Shown here one piece after another: positions 1 through 5,645 of a DNA stretch of 5,645 bases. The stretch is from Ktedonobacterales bacterium. Lineage in GTDB: Bacteria; Chloroflexota; Ktedonobacteria; Ktedonobacterales; JADMIN01. Under the pieces are notes generated by a model. It did no database searches, was not told the origin of the DNA, and was given only the letters and a program-made list of their open reading frames with translations. Position numbers and translations under genes: made by a program. Numbering within the stretch: position 1 is the first letter of the stretch; every line of letters starts with the position of its first letter. The stretch lies in NCBI GenBank assembly GCA_025450405.1, contig JANWHL010000272.1, positions 1-5,645 on the forward strand. The letters are read 5' to 3'.

Positions 1-990
1 AAGGCGGCGCTCGACCGCTGGGGCTATGGCCTGGCCTCCGTACGCTTCATCTGTGGGACGCAGGAGATCCACAAGGACCTGGAGCGCGGCATCAGCCAGT
101 TCCTGGGCACCGACGACACGATCCTCTACAGCTCCTGCTTCGACGCCAACGGCGGCCTCTTCGAGACCCTGCTGGGCGAAGAGGACGCCATCATCTCGGA
201 CGAACTCAACCACGCGAGCATCATTGACGGCATCCGTCTCTGCAAGGCGAAGCGCTACCGCTATCACAACCGCGACATGGCGGACCTCGAAGAGCAGCTC
301 CGCGCGGCCGCGGGCGCGCGCCGCAAGCTGATCGCCACCGACGGCGTCTTCTCGATGGACGGCTATGTCGCCCCGCTGAAAGAGATTTGCGACCTCGCGG
401 ACCGCTACGACGCCATGGTGATGGTGGACGACTCGCACGCGGTGGGCTTCGTCGGCCCCACTGGCCGCGGCACGCCCGAGCTTCACGGCGTCGCCGACCG
501 CGTGGACGTCCTCACCGGGACGCTCGGCAAGGCGCTGGGCGGCGCCAGCGGCGGTTACACGAGCGGGCGGCAGGCGATCATCACGCTGCTGCGCCAGCGC
601 TCCCGACCGTACCTCTTCTCGAACACGATCGCGCCGCCGATCGTCGCCGCGTCGCTGAAGGTGCTGGAGCTGCTGACCCAATCGGACGATCTCCGCGCGC
701 GCCTGCGATCCAACACGCGGCTCTTCCGCGAGCGCATGACCGCGCTGGGCTTCGACATCCTCCCCGGCGACCACCCCATCGTCCCAGTGATGCTTGGCGA
801 CGCGCACCGCGCCAGCGCGCTGGCGGAGCGCCTGCTCACCAAGGGCGTCTACGTGATCGCGTTCTCGTTCCCGGTCGTACCGCAGGGCAAGGCCCGCATC
901 CGCACCCAGGTCTCGGCGGCCCACACCGAGCACGACCTGCTCGCCGCCGCCGACGCGTTTGCCGCTGCGCGGGATGAGCTGGGGAGCTAG
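1..990 (+). CDS. kbl: Glycine C-acetyltransferase (2-amino-3-ketobutyrate CoA ligase), 5'-truncated by window edge
   Basis: PLP-dependent alpha-oxoamine synthase of the cytoplasm. It cleaves 2-amino-3-ketobutyrate with CoA to give glycine and acetyl-CoA, the second step of threonine degradation after threonine dehydrogenase (Tdh). The frame is open from base 1 to a TAG at 988-990 and gives 329 visible residues. Counting visible residues, it shows ASVRFICGTQ (12-21), SSCFDANGG (44-52), NHASIIDG (70-77, with the His expected to stack on PLP), DDSHAVGFVG (143-152), TGTLGKALGG with the PLP Schiff-base lysine at 177 (bases 529-531), SRPYLFSN and a C-terminal PVVPQGKARIRTQ. These blocks match E. 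coli Kbl as I remember it almost word for word, which favours Kbl over BioF, HemA or serine palmitoyltransferase. Aligning Lys177 with E. coli Lys244 puts about 67 N-terminal residues outside the window. A tdh partner, if present, would lie upstream; none is downstream. The ATG at base 277 is internal, not the start. Confidence 0.95.
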   Translation, partial: KAALDRWGYGLASVRFICGTQEIHKDLERGISQFLGTDDTILYSSCFDANGGLFETLLGEEDAIISDELNHASIIDGIRLCKAKRYRYHNRDMADLEEQLRAAAGARRKLIATDGVFSMDGYVAPLKEICDLADRYDAMVMVDDSHAVGFVGPTGRGTPELHGVADRVDVLTGTLGKALGGASGGYTSGRQAIITLLRQRSRPYLFSNTIAPPIVAASLKVLELLTQSDDLRARLRSNTRLFRERMTALGFDILPGDHPIVPVMLGDAHRASALAERLLTKGVYVIAFSFPVVPQGKARIRTQVSAAHTEHDLLAAADAFAAARDELGS

Positions 991-1107
991 GCCAACCCAG
1001 GACGAGGGCGGCCCGAGAGAACAGCACCGTGCCGGTGACCCGCGCGCCGTACCATCGTGTGACGCACGGGCCACCGGTGTTGGCTCTCCATGACGCGGGC
1101 ATGGAAC

Positions 1108-1141
1108 GGGCCAGATCGCGAGCGACCGCGCGATCTGGCCC
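1108..1141. terminator. Perfect 13-bp hairpin between convergent genes, candidate bidirectional terminator
   Basis: Arms GGGCCAGATCGCG (1108-1120) and CGCGATCTGGCCC (1129-1141) are exact reverse complements around an 8-nt loop. The hairpin lies 118 bp past the kbl stop and 27 bp past the stop of the minus-strand gene, where both convergent transcripts would need to end. Neither strand has a T-run after the stem, so it is not a classical intrinsic terminator. It may act as a U-tract-independent terminator or as a 3'-end stabiliser. The rest of the 178-bp spacer (991-1168) holds no credible gene. Confidence 0.55.
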
Positions 1142-1168
1142 CATCGTGTCCGCGCCAGCGAGCACGTG

Positions 1169-2113
1169 CTAGCAGGTCTTGGTGAGTGTCACGGTATTGG
1201 ACGTCACGCCGTTGGGTGATGTGGTCGAGAGGACTTCGGAGTATGTCCCGGTCGCCGCCGTGGTGACAAGTGTCCAGGTGCTGGTGACGGGATTGGCGGT
1301 CGGAGCGCCTGGAGCGGCGGACGTTGAACCTGGAATCGGTGAATTCGATGGATGGGTCCCGTTCGGGAGCGTCTGCGTGATGCTGTAGCCGATGGTGCCT
1401 CCCGGGCTGGGGTTCACACTGAGGTTGAAGGTGAAGGTGAAGGTGACCCAGCGGATGATGAGGCTCGGCCCCGGGCACCAGGTGGCCTGAGAGACCGCCC
1501 CCGTCGCGCTGGTGACGGAGAAGCCGCAGACCAGGCTGATCTCGGTCTGGTTCGACGAGAGGAAACCGGGTGCGTTGATGTAGAGCTTATCCCACAGGAT
1601 CTGGCCGTTGCCCAGCGCGGCGCTGACATCCCAGGTGTCGTAGACCATGAGCTCCGTCTGGCCCGGTTGGATGGTGATATTCTGGACGGGCTGGTCACCG
1701 CCCCCTTGCGCGGCGGAGATCCCGATCCGGCCCCAGAAATACTGGAGCGTTCCCCCCGGATTGCCCGCGGGGAACGTGATGATTCCCAGGAACGTGAACG
1801 GCATCGTCGGGTCGCACGATCTGTCTATCCGGCCGGCGCCGGTGTTGACCCACGACGTGACGCTGTCCACTTGAAAGGCCACCGCGGGCGCGTTCGCCGC
1901 GGCGTGCGCCTGGCGTTGGCCGATTGCGTTGCCAAGCACCCCCGCACTCAACGCCAACCCAAGTGCCAGTGCGCACAGCGCTCGCGTGAGCCGCAGCCCG
2001 CGCCACCCTTGACCAGCCGCCGCGTGACCGGCGTTCCGCGCTGGAAGTAATGCTCCGCCGGGGAGACTTGCCACATCCAAGAGCGCCCGTCGCACACACG
2101 TGATACGTGACAT
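1169..2113 (-). CDS. Secreted protein with two tandem Ig-like beta-sandwich-type domains, unknown function
   Basis: A 314-residue protein with no named family that I recognise. The ATG start (bases 2113-2111) is chosen because a full AGGAGG lies 7 nt upstream; the open frame continues upstream only into the divergent gene. Residues 1-44 are an Arg-containing n-region, 45-64 a hydrophobic core (ALCALALGLALSAGVLG), followed by QRQAHAAANA, with signal peptidase I cleavage likely after AHA (71) or AAA (73). The mature part is rich in Thr, Ser, Gly, Pro and aromatic residues and contains two similar units, roughly 100-196 and 213-314. Each begins and ends with cysteine (C100/C196, C213/C314) and shares GGTxxY (120, 238), TW (160, 279) and SN eight residues before the last Cys. 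This suggests an extracytoplasmic beta-sandwich adhesin-like or binding protein with two disulfides. There is no sortase motif, lipobox or catalytic signature. It converges on kbl and diverges from the HTH-ATPase regulator. The product is inferred from composition and motifs; the coding call and export are firmer. Confidence 0.8.
   Translation of the reverse strand: MSRITCVRRALLDVASLPGGALLPARNAGHAAAGQGWRGLRLTRALCALALGLALSAGVLGNAIGQRQAHAAANAPAVAFQVDSVTSWVNTGAGRIDRSCDPTMPFTFLGIITFPAGNPGGTLQYFWGRIGISAAQGGGDQPVQNITIQPGQTELMVYDTWDVSAALGNGQILWDKLYINAPGFLSSNQTEISLVCGFSVTSATGAVSQATWCPGPSLIIRWVTFTFTFNLSVNPSPGGTIGYSITQTLPNGTHPSNSPIPGSTSAAPGAPTANPVTSTWTLVTTAATGTYSEVLSTTSPNGVTSNTVTLTKTC
1427..1446. repeat. 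Short hexanucleotide tandem repeat (GAAGGT, three copies plus GA)
   Basis: Three exact GAAGGT units at 1427-1444 followed by GA lie inside the secreted-protein gene. On the coding (minus) strand they encode the alternating Thr-Phe strand around residues 224-230. Because the unit is six bases, gain or loss of a copy would add or remove two residues without changing frame. At three copies it may simply reflect an alternating beta-strand written with constant codons. Confidence 0.6.
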
Positions 2114-2120
2114 GGATCTT

Positions 2121-2126
2121 CCTCCT
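2121..2126 (-). promoter_or_regulatory. Strong ribosome binding site for the secreted-protein gene
   Basis: The plus strand reads CCTCCT, so the minus-strand transcript carries a full AGGAGG with a 7-nt spacer before the ATG. It fixes the start of a frame that otherwise runs open for 219 more codons upstream. It also supports the unusually long signal-peptide n-region being real. Confidence 0.85.
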
Positions 2127-2222
2127 CGTTGGCCTGAGCGGAATGGCCCCGCCGAGTGGGCCGTGCTATGGGTCAAGTGTGCCCAGGTGTCCGCGGGTTG
2201 AACAGGAAGGATAGACAGGATC

Positions 2223-2242
2223 GCGCACATCTTGGCGCACAT
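2223..2242. repeat. Direct repeat GCGCACAT x2 in the divergent control region
   Basis: Exact 8-base copies at 2223-2230 and 2235-2242, 12 bp start to start, in the 259-bp region between the divergent genes. They lie just upstream of the candidate promoter for the regulator gene. They could be half-sites for a DNA-binding regulator, including the neighbouring HTH protein, but two 8-mers in GC-rich DNA are weak evidence alone. Confidence 0.35.
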
Positions 2243-2250
2243 TTCCGCCA
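2233..2250. promoter_or_regulatory. Candidate operator: inverted repeat TGGCG-N8-CGCCA
   Basis: Bases 2233-2237 and 2246-2250 are perfect reverse complements around an 8-base centre. This is an 18-bp dyad of a size commonly seen for dimeric HTH repressors. It ends about 10 bp before the candidate -35 of the regulator gene. It overlaps the second copy of the GCGCACAT direct repeat. Five-base arms occur often by chance in this composition, so the call is tentative. Confidence 0.3.
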
Positions 2251-2260
2251 GGGTATGCAT

Positions 2261-2290
2261 GAGACGAGCGGCCGTAGCGGATGCTATGAT
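2261..2290 (+). promoter_or_regulatory. Candidate extended -10 promoter for the HTH-ATPase gene
   Basis: TATGAT at 2285-2290 matches the sigma-70 type -10 consensus in five of six positions and is preceded by TGC, giving the extended -10 form TGnTATGAT. A poor -35 (GAGACG, 2261-2266) lies 18 bp upstream, which is usual when an extended -10 is present. Transcription would start near 2297 and leave a leader of about 76 nt before the ATG at 2373. It is the most AT-rich promoter-like hexamer in the intergenic region. I found no comparably good promoter for the minus-strand gene. Confidence 0.45.
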
Positions 2291-2361
2291 GGCGCGTGGT
2301 CCATCGAGACGACGTGGCTCCCGTTCGCGCTCGCCAGCGGGGTGGTGCGACGGGTCACGGA

Positions 2362-2368
2362 AGAGGAG
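2362..2368 (+). promoter_or_regulatory. Ribosome binding site deciding the start of the HTH-ATPase gene
   Basis: AGAGGAG with a 4-nt spacer (TCCT) precedes ATG 2373. The spacer is slightly short, but this is the only purine-rich Shine-Dalgarno near the start of the conserved HTH domain. The ATG at 2394, seven codons on, is an alternative start that would not damage the HTH. The in-frame ATG at 2232 would add 47 Arg/Ser-rich residues resembling translated non-coding DNA and is rejected. Confidence 0.7.
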
Positions 2369-2372
2369 TCCT

Positions 2373-5342
2373 ATGGCCGCGACTCCCCGCCTCATGTTCG
2401 GCGACCTGCTCCGGCGCCACCGGCTGGCGGCGGGACTCACGCTGGCCGAGCTGGCCGAGCGCGCGAGTCTGAGCAGCCGCGCGATTAGCGATCTGGAACG
2501 CGGCGTCAACCGTCGTCCGCGCCGCGAAACGTTCCTCCTGCTGTGCGAAGCCCTGAACCTGTCCCCGCTGGAGCGAAGCGCCCTCGAGATGGCCACCCGG
2601 CGCTCGCGCCGCATGCCGGATCCGGCCATGTCCGTCGAGGCATTCAGCGGCCTGGCCGTGGGTGAGCGGCCTCCATTGGTGGGTCGCGCCCACGAGCTTG
2701 CCGTGCTCGCGCGCCACCTGGAGGGCGTGGATCCCGCGGCCGTCGTCTTCTTGGTTGGGGAACCAGGCATTGGGAAGTCCCGCCTGCTGCACGAAGCCGC
2801 TCAGTTCGGGCGGAGCACGGGGTGGAGTATGATCGCCGGCAGCTGTCATCGCCGCAGCGGCCAGGAGCCGTATGCCCCGCTGCTCGGCGCCCTGGAACGC
2901 TGCCTTGCCAATCTCCCACTGTCCCAGCGCCGCACGGCGCTCCGCGGTTGCGGCTGGTTGGTGAAGCTCCTGCCTGAGCTGGCGGGGGAAATGGAGCCGC
3001 TGCCTGCCTGGACACTGACGCCCGAGCAGGAGCGCCGCCTGTTGTTTGGCGCGGTGGGCCGGCTGCTGGACAACCTGGCCGGGCCGGCCGGTACCCTCTT
3101 GCTCCTCGATGACCTGCAGTGGGCGGGTCAGGATGCCCTCGACCTGCTTGCTACCCTCGTCCGCGCAACCAGCTCCGCGCGGCTGCTGCGCCTGGTGTGC
3201 GCATACCGCGAGACCGACGTGCCCGCCAACAGCCCGCTCGCCGCGCTGGTATCCGACCTGGCGCGCGAGGGGCGGGGGGTGCGTGCCGCCCTGAAGCCGC
3301 TGCCGGACGAAGACGCGGACACCCTGCTGAGCGTCTTGTTGGGCGGCGCGGTAGAGGAAACAACCGTGCTGCGCCAGCGTTTGCTCGAGCGCACCGGTGG
3401 GGTACCATATTTTCTGGTGAGCTGCGCGCAGTCGCTGCGCGCCAGCACCACGGAGATTGGTCTGGCTCAGGAGGCGCTGCCCTGGGATGTGGCGGAGAGC
3501 ATCCGCCAGCGCGTCGCCGTGCTTCCGGACACCGCGCGCGACGTACTGGCGGCCGCGGCGGTGGTCGGCCGGCGGGTGGAGCACCGGCTGCTCGTGGCTG
3601 TGGCGTCGCGACCAGGACGCGACGAAGCCGAAGTATTGGCGGGGTTGGAGGCGGCCTGCCGGGCGCGCCTGATGACCGAGGAGAGTGAGGGAGCGTACGC
3701 GTTCGCCCACGATCTGGTCCGCGAGGCGGTGAGCGCCGACCTGAGCGCCGCGCGGAGAGCGGGACTGCATGGTCGGGTGGCGGCGGCACTGGAGCGGGAT
3801 TCCAGCGACCCGCCGGCGGAACTGCTGGCTTATCACTATGGTCGCGCCGAGGATATGCGGCGCGCCGTCATCTACCTCGAGCGCGCCGGTGACCGTGCCC
3901 TGGCCATGCGCGCATACGCGGAGGCCGAGCGGTACTATCGGGAGCTGACGGACCAGCTCGATGCGCTGGGTCGTGGACGGGACGCCGCCGATGCGCGTAC
4001 GAAACTGGGCGAGCTGCTCAACACGCGGGTGCGCTTCGATGAAGCGCTCGAAGTCCTCGAACGCGCGATCGGGGGCTATAAGGCGATCGGCGACGTAGAG
4101 GGACAGGTACGAGCCCTGGCGCAAGTCGGCGCGGCGCATGCGAGTCGAGGGAGTGCCCAGGCGGGGATCGACCGGATTCGCGGCGCGGTGCGGGAATTGG
4201 GGAGCGGCGGACCACGCGAGCTGGCGCGCTTGTACTCAGCGCTGGCGGTGCTCTATTTTCGCAGTGGCCAGTATGACGAGCAGCTCGCCGCGTCGAATCG
4301 CGCCGCCGAGCTTGCCTCCACGGCGGGGGACGACCGCATGTTCGCCGTCTCGCAGAGCGCCCGTGGCATGGCGCTGTATCATTTGGGCCGCATGGGCGAA
4401 GCCATCGCCTCGATCGAAGCAGCGGTCCGCGGTACCGAGGCGGTGGGCGACCTGCGGACCCTGTCTCGAGCGCTTAACAACCTTGCGCTCCCCTATTATG
4501 CCGCCGGCGAGAACCACAAAGGCCTGCCGTATGTCAGGCGGGCGCTTGAGGTCGCGGAGCGCATCGGCGACCCAACGTGGATCGCCTTTATGACGTACCG
4601 GCGCGGCGAGGTCGCGTTCTATCTGGGCGACTGGACCCAGGCACGTGAGGATTACGAGCGGTCGGTGGCCATGATGCGTGAGCTTGGCACGTCGTGGTCG
4701 TCGGCGTACCCGGTGCTGCTCCTGGGCCACCTACGCCTCGCGTGCGGCGAATGGGAGGCGGGCTTCGCCCTGCTGAATGAGGCCATCGCGCTCGCACGGC
4801 GCGGTGACGATTTGCAGGGGTTACGCATGGCCCAGTGCGTCCTGGCTGAGCGCGATGTGCTCGAGGATCGCCCGGAGGAAGCGCGGGAGCGTCTCGTCCC
4901 GCTGCTCGACCGGCCTGGCCGCCAGGACATGTATGCGACGATGCTGCTGCCCATCCTGGCATGGGCGCGAATGGCGCGCGGCGAGCTGAGCGAGAGTGAA
5001 ACGCTGATCGCCCAGGCGTTCGCGCGTGCTGACGCTTCGGCCTTCCGCCTGGCCAGCCTGGATGCGCTACGCATCCAGGCATTGTTGGAAGCGCGGCGGG
5101 CACGCTGGCACGAGTCGGAGCGGGCCGCGCGGCAAGCCGTGGAGACGAGCCGTTCCATGCCATATCCCTACGCGGAGGCCAAGGCGCTATACGTGGGTGG
5201 GCTGGTCCATCTGGCGCGGGGCGAACGGGAGCAAGCACGCGAGTGGTTCACGGTGGCGCTGCCCATCTGTGCGCGGTTGGGTGAGCGGCTCTACGCGGGA
5301 CACATCGAGCGAGAGCTTGCCAGTCTGCCTCCGGCGCGCTAA
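2373..5342 (+). CDS. XRE-type HTH / STAND (AAA_16) ATPase / TPR transcriptional regulator
   Basis: A 989-residue cytoplasmic protein, probably a nucleotide-switched transcription factor. Residues 9-70 form a lambda-repressor (XRE/HTH_3-like) DNA-binding domain, with GLTLAELAERASLSSRAISDLERG at 21-44 and the recognition helix near 34-43. A linker leads to LVGR (102-105) and an AAA_16/STAND NTPase: Walker A GEPGIGKS (129-136, Lys135), Walker B LLLLDDLQW (242-250, Asp246/Asp247), an arginine-containing CAYRETD (276-282) and the TGGVPYF block near 341-347. A winged-helix-like region follows. From about 480 to the end there are roughly twelve 38-42-residue helical pairs, TPR-like and similar in style to MalT-family sensor arms. 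These typically bind a small ligand or a protein partner. Unlike MalT/LuxR-type STAND regulators, there is no C-terminal LuxR HTH; DNA binding is at the N-terminus. It is transcribed divergently from the secreted-protein gene, which is a plausible target (inference). Ligand and regulon are unknown. The gene is intact and ends in TAA. Confidence 0.9.
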   Translation: MAATPRLMFGDLLRRHRLAAGLTLAELAERASLSSRAISDLERGVNRRPRRETFLLLCEALNLSPLERSALEMATRRSRRMPDPAMSVEAFSGLAVGERPPLVGRAHELAVLARHLEGVDPAAVVFLVGEPGIGKSRLLHEAAQFGRSTGWSMIAGSCHRRSGQEPYAPLLGALERCLANLPLSQRRTALRGCGWLVKLLPELAGEMEPLPAWTLTPEQERRLLFGAVGRLLDNLAGPAGTLLLLDDLQWAGQDALDLLATLVRATSSARLLRLVCAYRETDVPANSPLAALVSDLAREGRGVRAALKPLPDEDADTLLSVLLGGAVEETTVLRQRLLERTGGVPYFLVSCAQSLRASTTEIGLAQEALPWDVAESIRQRVAVLPDTARDVLAAAAVVGRRVEHRLLVAVASRPGRDEAEVLAGLEAACRARLMTEESEGAYAFAHDLVREAVSADLSAARRAGLHGRVAAALERDSSDPPAELLAYHYGRAEDMRRAVIYLERAGDRALAMRAYAEAERYYRELTDQLDALGRGRDAADARTKLGELLNTRVRFDEALEVLERAIGGYKAIGDVEGQVRALAQVGAAHASRGSAQAGIDRIRGAVRELGSGGPRELARLYSALAVLYFRSGQYDEQLAASNRAAELASTAGDDRMFAVSQSARGMALYHLGRMGEAIASIEAAVRGTEAVGDLRTLSRALNNLALPYYAAGENHKGLPYVRRALEVAERIGDPTWIAFMTYRRGEVAFYLGDWTQAREDYERSVAMMRELGTSWSSAYPVLLLGHLRLACGEWEAGFALLNEAIALARRGDDLQGLRMAQCVLAERDVLEDRPEEARERLVPLLDRPGRQDMYATMLLPILAWARMARGELSESETLIAQAFARADASAFRLASLDALRIQALLEARRARWHESERAARQAVETSRSMPYPYAEAKALYVGGLVHLARGEREQAREWFTVALPICARLGERLYAGHIERELASLPPAR

Positions 5343-5360
5343 AGCGCCGACGCGCCGGAG
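5329..5360. terminator. 10-bp inverted repeat spanning the stop codon of the regulator gene
   Basis: CTCCGGCGCG (5329-5338) and CGCGCCGGAG (5351-5360) are perfect reverse complements around a 12-nt loop that contains the TAA stop (5340-5342). The nested GGCGC (5333-5337) and GCGCC (5344-5348) could form a competing smaller hairpin. There is no T-run. It probably contributes to termination or 3'-end stability together with the next hairpin. Confidence 0.45.
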
Positions 5361-5364
5361 AAGC

Positions 5365-5390
5365 TGGGCATCGGCACATGCCGGCGCCCA
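5365..5390. terminator. Second hairpin in the convergent spacer, candidate terminator
   Basis: TGGGC (5365-5369) pairs with GCCCA (5386-5390) and CGGC (5372-5375) with GCCG (5380-5383). They enclose an ACAT loop, with one A/C mismatch and one possible G-U pair between the two stem parts. It lies in the 74-bp gap between two genes whose 3' ends face each other and could serve both. No strong T-tract follows on either strand. Confidence 0.4.
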
Positions 5391-5416
5391 ATGTCGCGTG
5401 GATTGGGTCCACCGCA

Positions 5417-5645
5417 TTACTCGGCGGCGAGGCCGATGGCACTGAACGGCAGGGTGAAACCGGCGGGATCGATCACCGGGGTGAGGCCGCCCTCCTCGCC
5501 AACACGGAAGCCGCTGAGCGTGGCCGGCCCGGGCAGTGGCTTGAGCAGCAGCCGGGAGTCGAGCACGTAGAGGTAGCGGCTGCCGCGGCTGAGCCCTTCC
5601 TCGAGTGGGAAGGTGTCGACGTGCGTGGTCGCCGTCGCCCCGCCG
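5417..5645 (-). CDS. C-terminal end of a lactonase-type beta-propeller family protein, partial
   Basis: Reading the minus strand from the right edge, a frame with no start in the window runs for 75 codons to TAA (plus-strand TTA at 5417-5419). The visible tail contains GSRYLYVLDSRLLL, then GPATLSGFRVGEEGGLTPV, and ends FTLPFSAIGLAAE. The order 'surface strand RYLYV, then ISGFRV-type strand, then G.LTPV turn, then AIGLAA end' is the recurrent blade pattern of the lactonase/6-phosphogluconolactonase-like seven-bladed propeller proteins. Such proteins are often exported in GC-rich bacteria, though this fragment shows no signal peptide because the N-terminus is outside. Here the last blade seems to be present. 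Enzymatic lactonase activity cannot be inferred from this piece; other beta-propeller repeat proteins remain possible. The gene converges with the HTH-ATPase gene. Confidence 0.7.
   Translation of the reverse strand, partial: GGATATTHVDTFPLEEGLSRGSRYLYVLDSRLLLKPLPGPATLSGFRVGEEGGLTPVIDPAGFTLPFSAIGLAAE

Noticed and set aside
1025..1037. Small hairpin CACCG-TGC-CGGTG after kbl
   Set aside because: A 5-bp stem with a 3-nt loop is common by chance at this GC content and has no T-run; the 13-bp hairpin at 1108-1141 is the stronger candidate.
1352..2050. 232-codon plus-strand frame opposite the secreted-protein gene
   Set aside because: Its Arg/Asp/Gly-rich translation is typical of an antisense shadow and it lacks a ribosome binding site. 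The minus-strand frame has a signal peptide and duplicated domains.
2171..2176. TTGACC on the minus strand as a -35 for the secreted-protein gene
   Set aside because: No acceptable -10 hexamer is present 16-18 bp downstream; the positions read GC-rich sequence.
2232..2372. Earlier in-frame ATG adding 47 residues to the regulator
   Set aside because: The added residues are basic and non-conserved in style, there is no Shine-Dalgarno before 2232, and the best promoter candidate (2261-2290) would lie inside the extension.
2114..2770. Upstream extension of the secreted-protein frame (219 extra codons)
   Set aside because: The extension runs into the divergent regulator gene, is Arg/Ser-rich, and would bury the signal peptide internally. 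The AGGAGG 7 nt before ATG 2113 marks the real start.
2355..4139. 594-codon open frame on the minus strand opposite the regulator gene
   Set aside because: It lies antisense to the HTH and ATPase domains, which have clear conserved motifs. The translation is low-complexity, Arg/Gln/Ala-rich, with no recognisable domain. Long antisense frames are expected in GC-rich coding DNA.

Overview
The window is GC-rich bacterial chromosomal DNA with compact coding and alternating gene orientation. It suggests a free-living high-GC bacterium. A Chloroflexota lineage of the Thermomicrobia/Sphaerobacter type is my best guess, because a large XRE-HTH/AAA/TPR regulator, a secreted Ig-like protein and a lactonase-type beta-propeller sit together. 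An actinobacterium cannot be excluded, and this assignment is inference. I see no RNA gene, insertion sequence, CRISPR array, phage gene or origin.

Layout: (1) 1-990, plus strand: the C-terminal 329 residues of glycine C-acetyltransferase (Kbl), cut by the left edge. (2) 991-1168: a gene-free convergent spacer with a perfect 13-bp hairpin. (3) 1169-2113, minus strand: a 314-residue exported protein of unknown function. Its mature part reads as two diverged copies of one beta-rich, Ig-like domain, each bounded by a cysteine pair. (4) 2114-2372: a 259-bp divergent control region with an extended -10 promoter candidate for the rightward gene and short inverted and direct repeats. (5) 2373-5342, plus strand: a 989-residue regulator with an N-terminal XRE-type HTH, a STAND/AAA_16 ATPase and about twelve C-terminal TPR-like units. 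(6) 5343-5416: a convergent spacer with two hairpins, one wrapped around the regulator's stop codon. (7) 5417-5645, minus strand: the last 75 residues of a protein resembling the lactonase-type seven-bladed beta-propeller family, cut by the right edge.

How the genes may work together: Kbl acts in threonine-to-glycine catabolism and looks unrelated to the rest. The regulator and the secreted two-domain protein are divergently transcribed from one short region, so the regulator may control the secreted gene, itself, or both; this is inference from layout. I did not find a clearly new multi-gene system. The observations most worth following are the domain duplication with matched cysteines in the secreted protein, and its divergent pairing with the STAND regulator.
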